In this document: one piece after another, positions 52,331 to 62,313 of the stretch
How the letters are laid out: each line of letters starts with the position of its first letter
How positions within the stretch are numbered: the stretch's first letter is position 1
Assembly (NCBI RefSeq): GCF_019038465.1
Contig: NZ_JAFKRH010000031.1
Location: 124,001 to 188,000, forward strand
Direction: 5' to 3'
DNA length: 64,000 nucleotides
Origin: Synechococcus sp. CCY 0621
GTDB taxonomy: Bacteria; Cyanobacteriota; Cyanobacteriia; PCC-6307; Cyanobiaceae
Translations under genes and position numbers: made by a program
The notes under the pieces: generated by a model
What the model was told of the DNA's origin: nothing
The model's database searches: none
Seen by the model: the letters and a program-made list of their open reading frames with translations, nothing else

Positions 52331-55300
52331 ATGCATCGACTCGCGTCCATACCCGGGGACAGGACGGAGGACGACGGGGCCCTCTTCGTGGAGCAGCCAC
52401 CCGCCCCTGTGGTTCTGCTCAGCAGCGCCGACACGGATCTGCTGGCGGTGTCCCAGCTGCTCGCGAGCGAGCCGGAGCTGCTGCCGGCGGAGCTGAGAGC
52501 GCTCAACCTGGCGGCGCTGCAACACCCGGCGGTGATCGACCACTACGTGGCCACCACCCTGGCCAGCACCCGCCTGGTGGTGGTGCGGCTGCTGGGCGGC
52601 CGCGGTCATTGGAGCTACGGCCTGGAGTGCCTGCGCCACTGGCTGGAGGGCGGCGAGGGCCGCCAGCTGCTGGTGCTGGCCGGCACCGCCGAGGAGGAGC
52701 AGGCCCTGGCTGGCCTCGGCAGCCTTGATGGCCCCCTGGCCCTGGCCTGCGCGGCCTGCCTGCGGGAGGGCGGCGCGGCCAATCTGCGCCTGCTGCTCCA
52801 GACCCTGGCGGCCCTGCTGGTGGGCGAGCGCCCCGAGCCGCCGTGCCCGATGCCCGCCGCTGACCCCCTGCCCCACGACTGGCGCGACGAGCCCGGCTCG
52901 CGGGTGGGGGTGATCCTCTACCGGGCCCTCTGGCAGGCGGGAGATCTGGCGCTGATGGAGGCGCTCCTGGCGGCCCTGCGTGGCCGGGGGCTGGCGCCCC
53001 GGTCCCTGTGGGTCAGCAGCCTGCGGGACGGGGCCGTGCAGCGGGGTGTGGCAGACCTGCTGGGGCGGGAGCAGGTGCAGGCGGTGCTCTGCGGCACGGG
53101 CTTTGCTTCGGTGTCGTTTGAGGAGGCGGGCCTCGGAGCCCCCCTGTGGGAACGGCTGGGGGTGCCGGTGCTGCAGGTGCTGTGCAGCGGCCGCAGCCGG
53201 GAGGCCTGGCAGCAGAGCAGCATCGGCCTGGCCCCGCTCGACCTCAGCCTGCAGGTGGCCCTGCCGGAACTGGATGGGCGCCTCACCACCCGGGTGGGTG
53301 CCTTCAAGGAACGCAGCTCCACCAGCGATACCCTGGCCACCGCCCTGCACCGCTACGAACCGGACCGTGAGCGGCTCGACTGGATCGCCCAGCTCACCAC
53401 CGCCTGGACCGGTCTGCGGTTGACACCAGCCCCCGAGCGCCGTGTCGCCCTGGTGCTGGCCAACTACCCCAACCGCAACAGTCGCCTGGCCAATGGCGTG
53501 GGCCTGGACACCCCCGCCAGCGCTGCCCTGATGCTCAGCTGGCTGACTGGCGCCGGCTACGACCTGGGGGCGGCCGACGACCTGCCGGCCGATGGCGATG
53601 CCCTCATCCACCGGCTGCTGGAGGGCCGCAGCAACGACCCGGAGAGCGGCCATCGTCCTCCCCTGGCCCACCTGCCCCTGGCCACCTACCTGGCCTGGTA
53701 CGCCACCCTCCCGGTGGAGGGCCGCCAGCGGCTGGAGGCGGTCTGGGGGCCGCCCGATACCGACGCGGGCCTCGAACGGGTGACTGGGTGCCCGGCTTTC
53801 CCGGTGCGAGGGCTGCGTTTCGGCCGGGTGCTGCTGCTGATCCAGCCCGAGCGCGGCTACGACCGCGATCCGAGCCTCAGCTACCACAGCCCCGACCTGC
53901 CCCCCACCCACGCCTACCTGGCCCAGTACCTGTGGCTGCGCCAGAGCTTCGGCGCCCAGGTGGTGGTGCACGTGGGCAAACACGGCAACCTCGAATGGCT
54001 GCCGGGCAAGGGGCTTGGACTGTCGCAGGACTGCTTCCCCGAATGGGCCCTGGGGCCCCTGCCGCACCTCTACCCGTTCATCGTCAACGACCCGGGGGAG
54101 GGCAGCCAGGCCAAACGCCGGGCCCAGGCGGTGATCCTCGACCACCTGACCCCGCCCCTGGGCCGGGCCGGGCTGCACGGCGACCTTCAGGCCCTGGAGG
54201 CCCTGCTGGATGAGTACTGGGAGGCTCGGCAGCTGGGCAGTGCCCGGGCGCCGTTGCTGCGGGAGCGCCTGGGCACCCTGCTGGAGCAGCTGCAACTGCC
54301 CGCCATGGCCCAGGCGGACCTCGAAGCGCGCCTGGAGGCGGCCGATGGCTACCTGTGCGAACTCAAGGAAGCCCAGATCCGCCTCGGCCTGCACACCTTC
54401 GGCACCTTGCCGGCCCCAGCGAAACTGGCCGAACTGCTGCTGTGCCTGGCCCGGGCGCCCCAGGCGGGGGTGCCGGGGCTCACCCAGGCCCTGGCCCATG
54501 ACCTGGGGCTGGATCTCGACCCCTGGTCCGATCCGGAGGAGGCCCCCCTCACCGCCGCCGATCGCTGCCGGCTCACTGCCCTCGTGGAGAGCGGCCCCCG
54601 GCTGCGGCATGTCGGCGACGGGGTGGCCCTGCTGGAGGGCCTCGCCCTGGCCTTGGTGCGCCACGAGCTGACTGACGCCGTCCCGGGGCCTCCACTGCCC
54701 CTGGGGGCCGCCACCGAGCGGGCCCTCCAGCACCTGCGCCAGAAGCTGCTGCCGCCCCTGCTGGCCTGCGGCGAGGCCGAGCGCCAGGCCCTGCTCACCG
54801 GCCTGGCCGGCGGCCGCATCGCCGCCGGGCCTTCCGGGGCGCCCACCCGCGGCCGGCCGGACCTGCTGCCCACCGGCCGCAACTTTTACAGCGTCGACCT
54901 GCGCGGCCTGCCGACGGAGGCCGCCTGGGACCTGGGACGTCGCAGCGCCGAGCTGCTGCTGCAGCTCCACCTGCAGGCGGAGGGCGACGACCTGCGCACC
55001 CTGGCCCTGTCGGTGTGGGGGACCGCCACCATGCGCAACGGCGGCGAGGACATCGGCCAGGCCCTGGCCCTGATGGGGGTGCGGCCCGTCTGGGATGGCC
55101 CGACGCGGCGGTTGGTGGATGTGGAGGTGATTCCCCTGCGCCTGCTCGGCCGTCCTCGGGTGGATGTCACCCTGCGCATCTCCGGCCTGTTCCGCGACGC
55201 CTTCCCCCAGCTGGTGGGCTGGTTCAACCGCGCCACCCGCCTGGTGGCGGCCCTGCCGGAAGATCCCGGAGACAACCCCCTGGCGGCCTCAGCCAGGCTC

Positions 55301-56059
55301 GAGGGCCACGGCGGACGCATCTACGGCTCGGCGCCTGGGGCCTACGGGGCCGGGCTTCAGGGCCTCATCGACAGCGGCCACTGGGAGGAGCGCAGTGACC
55401 TGGGCGAGGCCTTCCTCAACTGGAGCGCCTGGCGCTACGACGGCGATCCCTCCGATGGGGCCAGCGGCGGTGCCATCGCCGCCACGGCCGACCGCAGCGG
55501 GCTCGAACGGCGTCTGGCCCAGGTGCAGGTGGTGCTGCACAACCAGGACAACCGGGAACACGACCTGCTGGATTCCGACGACTACTACCAGTTCCAGGGG
55601 GGCCTCAGTGCCGCCGCCGAGCGGCTCCAGGGCCAGGCCCCTGCCCTCTGGTTCGGCGACCATTCCCGCAGCCAGCGCCCCCGACTGCACCGCCTCGAGC
55701 GGGAATTCGACAAGGTGCTGCGCTCCCGCCTGCTCAATCCCCGCTGGATCGAGGCCATGCAGGAGCACGGTTACAAGGGCGGTTTCGAGATGGCCGCCAG
55801 CCTCGACTACCTGTTCGCCTACGACGCCAGCACCGGGCGGGTGCCGGACTGGGGCTACGGCGCCATCAGCGCGGCCTGGCTGGAGGACGCGACCGTGCGG
55901 GAGTTTCTGGGCCGCTCCAACCCCTGGGCCCTTCGGGACATGGCCGAGCGGTTGCTGGAGGCCCACCACCGGGGCCTGTGGGAAGGGGCCGATCCCCAGC
56001 GGCTGGAGGGGCTGAGGGCGCTGGTGCTGGAGAGCGAGGGCCTGGTGGAGCAACGCTGA
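52331..56059 (+). CDS. cobN: Cobaltochelatase subunit CobN
   Basis: A 1242-residue large chelatase subunit related to ChlH/BchH. CobN-type marks are the shorter N-terminus, VHVGKHGNLEWLPGKGLGLS, PHLYPFIVNDPGEGSQAKRRAQAVILDHLTPPL, TLALSVWGTATMRNGGEDIGQALALMGVRPVW and YGSAPGAYGAGLQGLI. CobN inserts cobalt into the corrin ring with an ATPase CobST pair; in cyanobacteria the ChlD/ChlI subunits may serve. The ATG at 52331 leaves 53 bp to the divergent ilvE start. A later W/Y-rich C-terminus (GYKGGFEMAASLDYLFAYDA) is typical. Confidence 0.95.
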   Translation: MHRLASIPGDRTEDDGALFVEQPPAPVVLLSSADTDLLAVSQLLASEPELLPAELRALNLAALQHPAVIDHYVATTLASTRLVVVRLLGGRGHWSYGLECLRHWLEGGEGRQLLVLAGTAEEEQALAGLGSLDGPLALACAACLREGGAANLRLLLQTLAALLVGERPEPPCPMPAADPLPHDWRDEPGSRVGVILYRALWQAGDLALMEALLAALRGRGLAPRSLWVSSLRDGAVQRGVADLLGREQVQAVLCGTGFASVSFEEAGLGAPLWERLGVPVLQVLCSGRSREAWQQSSIGLAPLDLSLQVALPELDGRLTTRVGAFKERSSTSDTLATALHRYEPDRERLDWIAQLTTAWTGLRLTPAPERRVALVLANYPNRNSRLANGVGLDTPASAALMLSWLTGAGYDLGAADDLPADGDALIHRLLEGRSNDPESGHRPPLAHLPLATYLAWYATLPVEGRQRLEAVWGPPDTDAGLERVTGCPAFPVRGLRFGRVLLLIQPERGYDRDPSLSYHSPDLPPTHAYLAQYLWLRQSFGAQVVVHVGKHGNLEWLPGKGLGLSQDCFPEWALGPLPHLYPFIVNDPGEGSQAKRRAQAVILDHLTPPLGRAGLHGDLQALEALLDEYWEARQLGSARAPLLRERLGTLLEQLQLPAMAQADLEARLEAADGYLCELKEAQIRLGLHTFGTLPAPAKLAELLLCLARAPQAGVPGLTQALAHDLGLDLDPWSDPEEAPLTAADRCRLTALVESGPRLRHVGDGVALLEGLALALVRHELTDAVPGPPLPLGAATERALQHLRQKLLPPLLACGEAERQALLTGLAGGRIAAGPSGAPTRGRPDLLPTGRNFYSVDLRGLPTEAAWDLGRRSAELLLQLHLQAEGDDLRTLALSVWGTATMRNGGEDIGQALALMGVRPVWDGPTRRLVDVEVIPLRLLGRPRVDVTLRISGLFRDAFPQLVGWFNRATRLVAALPEDPGDNPLAASARLEGHGGRIYGSAPGAYGAGLQGLIDSGHWEERSDLGEAFLNWSAWRYDGDPSDGASGGAIAATADRSGLERRLAQVQVVLHNQDNREHDLLDSDDYYQFQGGLSAAAERLQGQAPALWFGDHSRSQRPRLHRLEREFDKVLRSRLLNPRWIEAMQEHGYKGGFEMAASLDYLFAYDASTGRVPDWGYGAISAAWLEDATVREFLGRSNPWALRDMAERLLEAHHRGLWEGADPQRLEGLRALVLESEGLVEQR

Positions 56060-56085
56060 ACCAGACCCTCGCGTTCTTCAGGGGA

Positions 56086-56622
56086 TCAGAGGTCGAGGTC
56101 CCGAACCATGGAGCGAAAGGGATCGGTGTTGCCGGGCTTGGCGGGCTGCTGGCTGATCTTCGGCTGGCTCTGGGCCTCCGCCTCCTTCTGCTGCTTCGCC
56201 GCCGCCGCACCGCCGGGGACGTTGGTGGGGGTGACGGCGGCCCCCTTCATGCGCTGGCCGAGCTCGGCGGCGCTCATCTGCTGGGCGAAGGTCTTCTTGA
56301 CGGGCTTGGGGATGCCACCGGTGAGGTTGACGGAACCCTTTTCGGTGGGCTGGATGCCGGCCAGGCCAGGGGTCATCTTCTCCACCCGGGCCTCCATCGA
56401 CGCCACTTCGGCCACCATCTCCTTGTCGCCGGGGCTATCAGCGTTGCCGGGGAAGGTGTGGCGGATCGTGTTCGACCGCTTCATGAACTTGACATCGCCA
56501 AGGCTGGTGGAAGCCTCGGGATCGAGGAAAAAGGTCTCGGCCTTGGGTTTGGCCTTGGCCGCAGCTTCAGGCTTGGTCACCGAGGCGGCACGGGAACCGA
56601 ACAGACGATCGAACAGGCCCAT
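56086..56622 (-). CDS. Conserved hypothetical picocyanobacterial protein
   Basis: A 178-residue protein starting MGLFDRLFGSRA, an amphipathic N-terminal helix that could touch membranes. The rest is Ala/Lys/Pro/Gln-rich and probably disordered, with a central conserved-looking block (FFLDPEASTSLGDVKFMKRSNTIRHTFPG). No named domain is present. The upstream extension of this frame (to 57018) is antisense to nothing but overlaps the PHP gene on the same strand and is not coding. Confidence 0.65.
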   Translation of the reverse strand: MGLFDRLFGSRAASVTKPEAAAKAKPKAETFFLDPEASTSLGDVKFMKRSNTIRHTFPGNADSPGDKEMVAEVASMEARVEKMTPGLAGIQPTEKGSVNLTGGIPKPVKKTFAQQMSAAELGQRMKGAAVTPTNVPGGAAAAKQQKEAEAQSQPKISQQPAKPGNTDPFRSMVRDLDL

Positions 56623-56651
56623 CGACGCAAGGAGAAACGTGTCAGCAAACC

Positions 56652-57320
56652 CTAGCGGCCGTGGAGCACCAGCCCATGGGTATCCGTACCACAACTCATC
56701 AGAAGGCCGCGCCGCTCCAGATCCGCCGCGATCGCCTCGCACACCAGCGGCGTCGGCTGCCAGCGGCTCTGCATGGCGTAGTCGTACCAGACTTCGGCCC
56801 CGTCGAAGCCCAGATCCGCCGCCGCCGCGATCAGGCGCTGGTGGGGCAGGCGGTAGCGGGCGGGGTGGGCGAGCAGCGCCAGGCCCCCGGCGGCCTGGAT
56901 CGCCGCCACCACCGCCTCGGCCCGCAGGGCCGGCCCTACAACGGATGTGCCCTGCAGGTAGGGGTGCAGGGAGGGGTGCTCCGCGGCGAAGCCCAGCCCC
57001 AGGACGTGGACCAGGCAACCCTCCAGCAGGCAGCTGATCTCCACCCCGCGCCAGAGGACGGGGACCGGTTCGCCCCGCCGACTGTGTTGCTCGAAGGCCG
57101 AAGCGATCGCCCCATGGGCCGTCAGGGCGTGGTGATCGGTCACGGCCAGGTGTTCCAGACCGATGGCCAGGGCCTCGTCGGCCAGGTGGTCGGGGTGGAA
57201 GCTGCCGTCGCTGCAGATGGTGTGGCAGTGGAAGTTGAACCGCTCCGGGCAGCTGTCGGCCCGCACCTGGCGCAGCACCGGCGTGAGCGGATGGGCGAGG
57301 GCTTCAGGCCGCAGCACCAC
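56652..57320 (-). CDS. PHP-domain phosphoesterase
   Basis: A 222-residue PHP protein (YciV/TrpH-like). The metal-binding motifs are FNFHCHTICSDGSFHPDHL, AVTDHHAL, WRGVEISC, LALLAHPARY and the last CGTDTHG. Relatives are 5'-3' exonucleases or nucleoside 3',5'-bisphosphate phosphatases. The start is GTG at 57320 (or the adjacent GTG at 57317), overlapping the hemJ stop by 17 bp. No linked substrate-specific gene is present. Confidence 0.86.
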   Translation of the reverse strand: MVLRPEALAHPLTPVLRQVRADSCPERFNFHCHTICSDGSFHPDHLADEALAIGLEHLAVTDHHALTAHGAIASAFEQHSRRGEPVPVLWRGVEISCLLEGCLVHVLGLGFAAEHPSLHPYLQGTSVVGPALRAEAVVAAIQAAGGLALLAHPARYRLPHQRLIAAAADLGFDGAEVWYDYAMQSRWQPTPLVCEAIAADLERRGLLMSCGTDTHGLVLHGR

Positions 57321-57921
57321 CGCTCTCCTGTTGGGCCAGCCGTTCGCTGCGCAAGCGCCGCCAGCGGGCATAGAACTGAATCGAGGCCGCCATGGTCACC
57401 ACCAGGGCCACCAGGAACCAGGTGGCGGCACCGGTGGGGAACTGGTTCTTGAACACCACCAGCATCACTACCAGCACCAGCAGCAGGGTGGGCAGTTCGT
57501 TGAGGGCCCGCAGCTGGCGGCCCGTCCAGTTGCACGCGCCGCGCTGCAGCTGCCCCATCAGCCGGTAACAGAACCAGTGGTAGATAAGCAAACCGGCGAC
57601 GGCGGCCAGTTTGGCGTGCATCCAGGCCTGTTTCAGCCAGATCGGCTCCACCAGCAGCAGGCCCACCGCCATGGCCACGGCCACCACCATGCCCGGGGTG
57701 GTGATGATGTTGGCCAGGCGCCGCTCCATCACGGCGTACTGGGCCTCGAAGGCCTGCCGCAGGGGGGGATCCAGCTCGGCGGCCTCCTTGTGGTAGATGA
57801 ACAACCGCACCAGGTAGAACAGCCCGGCGAACCACACCACCACCCCGACGATGTGGAGCGTCTTGAACCAGAGGTACGCCTCGGGGGGAAAGCTCACGGC
57901 CAAGGGCAGCGGCAGCGTCAT
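57304..57921 (-). CDS. hemJ: Protoporphyrinogen IX oxidase HemJ
   Basis: A 205-residue, four-helix membrane enzyme that oxidises protoporphyrinogen IX to protoporphyrin IX in the heme/chlorophyll pathway; it is the usual form in cyanobacteria lacking HemG or HemY. The heme-ligand His is in WFKTLHIVGVVVWFAGLFYLVRLFIYH, and ERRLANIITTPGMV and WMHAKLAAV follow. ATG at 57921 is preferred over 57951 since it starts 2 bp after the preceding gene's stop. Confidence 0.92.
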   Translation of the reverse strand: MTLPLPLAVSFPPEAYLWFKTLHIVGVVVWFAGLFYLVRLFIYHKEAAELDPPLRQAFEAQYAVMERRLANIITTPGMVVAVAMAVGLLLVEPIWLKQAWMHAKLAAVAGLLIYHWFCYRLMGQLQRGACNWTGRQLRALNELPTLLLVLVVMLVVFKNQFPTGAATWFLVALVVTMAASIQFYARWRRLRSERLAQQESGGAAA

Positions 57922-57922
57922 C

Positions 57923-58282
57923 TCAAGACCTGGGGGCACCAGGTGGTGCATCGGACCGCCAAGTTAGTCGGCAGTAGCGGCGGGCCACGGCGGCGGCATA
58001 GGCCCGATCCACGGGCCCCAGCTGTGGGCTGATGCCCCCATTGCGGCAGTCCACCAGGATCCGCTCCCGGTGGTTCTCCTGGTCGCTCACCCGGAGCCTG
58101 AGCTGCCAGTGGTACTGGGCACTGCGGCTGATCTCGTCGCCGCAGACCGGCCCGACGCACAGACCCGGTGCGGCCAGCGCCGCCCCCCATGCAGAGGGGA
58201 GCAGCAGCAACAGGCCCAGAAGTCCGCACCACAGCCGCCTGGAGAGCAGCCCCGCGGCACCCCACCTCCCAGCGGCTCTCAT
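57923..58282 (-). CDS. Small secreted hypothetical protein
   Basis: A 119-residue protein with a signal peptide ([26 protein letters not shown], cleavage near 38). The mature part has four cysteines ([23 protein letters not shown]), likely forming two disulfides in the periplasm or lumen, and a beta pattern ([23 protein letters not shown]). No family is recognised. The ATG overlaps the uvrC stop (ATGA), and it is followed after 1 bp by hemJ. Confidence 0.68.
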   Translation of the reverse strand: MRAAGRWGAAGLLSRRLWCGLLGLLLLLPSAWGAALAAPGLCVGPVCGDEISRSAQYHWQLRLRVSDQENHRERILVDCRNGGISPQLGPVDRAYAAAVARRYCRLTWRSDAPPGAPRS

Positions 58283-60267
58283 CCGGCCAGCTCCAGGGGG
58301 GCGCTCTCGCCGTCGCCGGAGGCTTCGGGCTCCTCCATGGGGGGATGGAAGTGCTCCCACACCTGCCGCGCCATGGCCGGTCCGATCCCCGAGACGACGG
58401 CGATCTGCTCGGGGCTGGCCAGCTGGATGGCGTCGATGGAGCGGAAATGGGCCAGCAGATCCTTGACCCGCTTGGGTCCGAGCCCGGCGATGTCGCTGAG
58501 GCGGGAGCGCTTCATCCGCTCGCCCCGCTGCTGGCGGTGGTAGCTCACGGCGAAGCGGTGGGCCTCGTCCCGCAGCCGCCGCAGCAGCACCACCCCCAGC
58601 TGGTCGGGCTCGGTATCGAGGGGCTGGCTGGCGCCGGGCAGGAACACTTCCTCCCGCTGTTTGGCCAGGGAACAGACGGTCAGGTCCTCGTGCAGATCCA
58701 GCTCCCGCAGCGCCTCCATCACCGCCGACAGCTGGCCCTTGCCGCCATCGATCATCACCACATCCGGCCAGTCGCTGAGGCCGTCGGTGTGCAGGGCCGA
58801 GGCACCGGCACGGCGCAGGGCGGCCAGATCGGCCCCCTCCGCCTTGGCCTGCGACCAGCGGCGGAAGCGCCGCCGCATGATCTCCGCCATAGCCATGAAG
58901 TCGTCGGAATGGCCGGCGCGGATGCTGCTGCTGCGGATCCGGTACTTGCGGTAGTGCTGCTTGGCCGGCAGGCCGTCGATGAACACCACCTGGGAGGCCA
59001 CGGCATCACTGCCCTGGATGTGGCTGATGTCGTAGCCCTCGATCCGCCGGGGCGGCACCGCCAGCTCCAGCAGCTGGGCCAGGTCCTCGGTGGCCAGCAG
59101 CTGTTGCTCCGCCCCCCGCTGGGCCCGGGCCAGTTCGAAGCCGGCGTTGCGTTCCACCAGCTCGATCAGATCGGCCTTCTGGCGCCGCTGGGGCACGGCC
59201 AGCCGCACCTTGCGCCCCCGCCGCTCCGCCAGCCAGTCGCCGATCAGCTCCTGGGCTGGCAGGGCGTGCTGCAGCACCAGTTCCGGCGGAATCTCCACCG
59301 GCTCCACCTGGCTGTAGTGCTCCTCAACCACCCGCTGCAGCACCTCGGCCGGTGTGGCGATGGCCGCGTCGGCGGTGTAGCCCAGCCGCCCCACCAGCTT
59401 GCCGGCGCGCATCTGGAAGATCTGCACCGCCGCCACGCGATCATCCGCCGCCAGGGCGATCACATCCCGGCTGACCGAGCTGTCCCCCAGGCTCATCTTC
59501 TGGTCGGCGGTGAGCAGGTCGAGGCCCTGCAGCTGGTCGCGGACCCGGGCGGCGGCCTCGAAATCGAGCCGCTCGGCATAGCGATCCATCTGCTGCCGCA
59601 GCAGATCAAGCAGCTCGTCATTGCGGCCCTGGAACACCATCGCCACCTTGCGCAGGATGTGGTGGTAGTCGTCGGAGCCGATCTTTTCCTGGCAGACCCC
59701 CGGACAGCGGCCGATGTCGAAGTTGAGGCAGGTGCGGTCGCGGTAGAGGGGCTGGGGACGCTGGCGCAACGGGAACACCCGCTTGACCACGGCCAGGGTG
59801 CGGCGCAGCAGGCCCACATCCACATAGGGGCCGTAGAAGCGATCCAGGGGGCTGCGCAGGCGGCGGCGGCGGGTGATGAAGATGCGCGGGTAGGCCTCGC
59901 TCCAGGTGATGCAGAGGTAGGGGTACTTCTTGTCGTCCTTCAGCAGGACATTGAAGTGGGGCTGGTGATTCTTGATCAGATTCGATTCCAGCGCCAGCGC
60001 CTCCGCCTCGCTGTCGGTGACGATGAACTCGATCTCACAGACCTGGCGCACCATCAGGGCGATGCGGGGGCTGATGTCGTGGGAGCTGCGGAAGTAGCTG
60101 CGCACCCGCGCCCGCAGGCTCTTCGACTTGCCGATGTAGAGGATGCGATCGCTCGCATCCCGCATCAGGTAACAGCCCGGCTCCGCCGGCAACTCCCGCA
60201 ACCGTGCCGACAGCCGTTCACGCTGCAGCAGCAGCGGCCCGATGACGTCACCGGCCGGTTCAGCCAT
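58279..60267 (-). CDS. uvrC: Excinuclease ABC subunit C
   Basis: A 662-residue UvrC that makes both incisions in nucleotide excision repair. The GIY-YIG domain is at 20-100 ([30 protein letters not shown]), the UVR motif at about 210-245, the RNase H-like endonuclease with [16 protein letters not shown] and IDGGKGQL at 380-540, and the C-terminal helix-hairpin-helix ([19 protein letters not shown]). All domains are complete. Translation of the small secreted protein is coupled to it. Confidence 0.97.
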   Translation of the reverse strand: MAEPAGDVIGPLLLQRERLSARLRELPAEPGCYLMRDASDRILYIGKSKSLRARVRSYFRSSHDISPRIALMVRQVCEIEFIVTDSEAEALALESNLIKNHQPHFNVLLKDDKKYPYLCITWSEAYPRIFITRRRRLRSPLDRFYGPYVDVGLLRRTLAVVKRVFPLRQRPQPLYRDRTCLNFDIGRCPGVCQEKIGSDDYHHILRKVAMVFQGRNDELLDLLRQQMDRYAERLDFEAAARVRDQLQGLDLLTADQKMSLGDSSVSRDVIALAADDRVAAVQIFQMRAGKLVGRLGYTADAAIATPAEVLQRVVEEHYSQVEPVEIPPELVLQHALPAQELIGDWLAERRGRKVRLAVPQRRQKADLIELVERNAGFELARAQRGAEQQLLATEDLAQLLELAVPPRRIEGYDISHIQGSDAVASQVVFIDGLPAKQHYRKYRIRSSSIRAGHSDDFMAMAEIMRRRFRRWSQAKAEGADLAALRRAGASALHTDGLSDWPDVVMIDGGKGQLSAVMEALRELDLHEDLTVCSLAKQREEVFLPGASQPLDTEPDQLGVVLLRRLRDEAHRFAVSYHRQQRGERMKRSRLSDIAGLGPKRVKDLLAHFRSIDAIQLASPEQIAVVSGIGPAMARQVWEHFHPPMEEPEASGDGESAPLELAG

Positions 60268-60276
60268 GGCGGCGCC

Positions 60277-60768
60277 TCAACCGCCGTACTGCCAGCCCGT
60301 GGCGGACAGTTCCAGGGCGGGGGCATCGCGGTGCAGGGTGGCCGTCTTCACTTCCCCGACGAAAACGGTGTGATCACCATGGGCCACCTGGCCCACCAGG
60401 GTGCACTCCACGGCGCCGAGGGCGTCGTCCAGCACCGGCAGGCCCAGGGGGCCCAGGCTGAAGGGCGCGGCGTCGAAGCGTCCGCCCACCCCCTTCTGGG
60501 GCTTGAAGAACACGGCGGCCAGGTCCTTCTGATCGGCGGCCAGCACGTTGAGGCAGAAGCGCCCGCTGCGCTGGATCATGCCGTTGCTGGTGGAGTCGGA
60601 GCGCACCGCCATCACCACCAGGGGCGGTTCGAAGGAGCCCTGGGTGACCCAGCTGGCCGTGAAGCCGTTCACCTCCTCGCCTTCGGCCACGCCGCAGATG
60701 AACACGCCGTGGGGAATCTTGCGCAGGAGCGTCTTCTTGGCAGCCGCGTCCAGAACAACGTCGGTCAT
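60277..60768 (-). CDS. Flavin reductase-domain protein
   Basis: A 163-residue protein with the split-barrel flavin-reductase-like fold: GVFICGVAEGEEVNGFTASWVTQGSFEPPLVVMAV is the FMN-binding part. It closely resembles the flavin reductase domain found fused to cyanobacterial flavodiiron proteins, but it is free-standing. It could donate electrons from NAD(P)H to a partner flavoprotein or metal. The start is ATG at 60768, and it lies 9 bp upstream of uvrC. Confidence 0.85.
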   Translation of the reverse strand: MTDVVLDAAAKKTLLRKIPHGVFICGVAEGEEVNGFTASWVTQGSFEPPLVVMAVRSDSTSNGMIQRSGRFCLNVLAADQKDLAAVFFKPQKGVGGRFDAAPFSLGPLGLPVLDDALGAVECTLVGQVAHGDHTVFVGEVKTATLHRDAPALELSATGWQYGG

Positions 60769-60835
60769 GGGGGTGGGCGGCAGGGATCCAGCGACTCTAG
60801 GAACCCGACCGGGTCCGTCTCCATAGGCTGGGCGC

Positions 60836-61339
60836 ATGCGAGCCCTCTATCCCGGCAGTTTCGACCCCCTCACCCTCGGCCACCTCGACCTGATCGAGCG
60901 GGCGGCGCACCTCTTTGACGGTGTCGTGGTGGCGGTGCTGATGAACCCCTCCAAGCAGCCCAGTTTTCCCCTTGAGCGCCGGCTGCAGCAGATCCGCACC
61001 GCCACCGAAGGGATGGCGGGCATCGAGGTGGGCCATTTCGATGGGCTCACCGTGAGCTACGCCCAGACCTGCGGCGCCCAGGTGATCCTGCGGGGTCTGC
61101 GGGCCATGAGCGACTTCGAATTCGAGTTGCAGATCGCACACACCAACCGGACCCTGGCCCCCCGCGTCGAAACCCTGTTCATGGCCACCTCAGCGCACCA
61201 CAGCTTTCTGAGCAGCTCGGTGGTGAAGGAGGTGGCCCGCTTCGGTGGGGACGTCGGCCACATGGTCCCGCCGGGAGTGGCGATCGACCTGGAGAGGCTC
61301 TTTAATCGACAGGCAGCGCCGGAAACCCCAGATGGCTGA
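60836..61339 (+). CDS. coaD: Phosphopantetheine adenylyltransferase
   Basis: A 167-residue nucleotidyltransferase making dephospho-CoA from phosphopantetheine and ATP. It has the T/HxGH motif in [21 protein letters not shown], then [20 protein letters not shown] and the C-terminal [17 protein letters not shown]. The length is normal. It overlaps the downstream coiled-coil gene by 8 bp. Confidence 0.96.
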   Translation: MRALYPGSFDPLTLGHLDLIERAAHLFDGVVVAVLMNPSKQPSFPLERRLQQIRTATEGMAGIEVGHFDGLTVSYAQTCGAQVILRGLRAMSDFEFELQIAHTNRTLAPRVETLFMATSAHHSFLSSSVVKEVARFGGDVGHMVPPGVAIDLERLFNRQAAPETPDG

Positions 61340-62279
61340 AGTCCGCCTCACCGTCCTCGACCAGCTGGACCAGCTGGAGGACATCGTCCTCGAAGGCAGC
61401 AGGATCCCCTTCAGCGGCGGACGGCTGGTCAACGAGCAGGACGCCATCGAGATGATGGATTCGCTGCGGGAGGCCCTGCCGGGGCAGATCTCCCAGGCCG
61501 AGGACCTGATCCGGCAGCGCGAGGGCTTCATCGAGAAGGCCAGGCTGCAGGCGGAGGAGATCGTCACCCAGGCCCGCCGCGAGCGGGAGCAGCTGATCAA
61601 CGCCGCCGCCATCCGCCAGGAGGCCGAGCGGCAGGTGACGGAACAGCGGGAACTGGCCCGCCAGCAGTGTGAGCAGATGGTGCTGCAGGCCCGCCAGCAG
61701 GTGGCCCAGACCGAACAGGAGCACCAGGCGCGGATGGCCCAGTTCGAGCAGCAGTTCGCCGGCCGCCGCCAGCAGCTGGAGCAGGAAGCCCAGCAGCGCC
61801 GCCAGCAGCTGGAGCAGGAGGCAGCCGAACGCAATCGGCAACTGCTGGAGCAGCACGAACGCGGCCGGGCCCAGGCCCTGCAGGATCTCGAAGGCATCCG
61901 TCAGGAAGGGCTGCGCCTGCAGCGTGAAAGCCAGGCCGAAGCGGAGCGCCTCCATGCGGACGCGCTCCAGTTCCGCCAGCAGACCCAGCAGCAGTGTGAT
62001 GCCCTGATTGCCCGCAGTCGCCAGGAGTCCTCCGCCATCCAGGAGGGGGCCAACCGCTACGCCGAGCAGGTGCTGGGGGAATTGGAGGTGCGCCTCAAGG
62101 AACTCAGCCAGGTGGTCCTGGGGGGTCGGCGCGAACTGGTGCGGCTGCAGGGCCAGGAGACGGCCATTGCCAGCCGCCCCTCCGAAGCTCCGATCCCGCT
62201 GGAAAACGCGACCGTCGACCGGGCCCGCCGTGCCGCCGGCCGCCTCAAGCGTGCCGCCAGCCGGGGCCTGGCCAGCTAG
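61332..62279 (+). CDS. Coiled-coil protein, DivIVA/Cdv3-like candidate
   Basis: A 315-residue soluble protein. A short N-terminal part ([42 protein letters not shown]) precedes about 220 residues of Gln/Glu/Arg coiled coil and a basic tail. This layout resembles the cyanobacterial division protein Cdv3 (DivIVA-like), but it could also be an unrelated structural protein. A tandem repeat of 33 bp (11 residues, [11 protein letters not shown]) occurs at about 61764-61828. The start overlaps the coaD stop by 8 bp. A hairpin covers its stop codon. Confidence 0.62.
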   Translation: MAEVRLTVLDQLDQLEDIVLEGSRIPFSGGRLVNEQDAIEMMDSLREALPGQISQAEDLIRQREGFIEKARLQAEEIVTQARREREQLINAAAIRQEAERQVTEQRELARQQCEQMVLQARQQVAQTEQEHQARMAQFEQQFAGRRQQLEQEAQQRRQQLEQEAAERNRQLLEQHERGRAQALQDLEGIRQEGLRLQRESQAEAERLHADALQFRQQTQQQCDALIARSRQESSAIQEGANRYAEQVLGELEVRLKELSQVVLGGRRELVRLQGQETAIASRPSEAPIPLENATVDRARRAAGRLKRAASRGLAS

Positions 62280-62302
62280 CTGAGCGCAGGTTCAGGCCCG
62301 GG
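62261..62302. terminator. Hairpin covering the stop of the coiled-coil gene
   Basis: GGGCCTG (62264-62270) pairs with CAGGCCC (62293-62299), extended by CC/GG across one G-G mismatch. The 22-base loop contains the TAG stop at 62277-62279. It lies just before the convergent carboxypeptidase stop. Confidence 0.4.
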
Positions 62303-62313
62303 AAACAGGGGGC

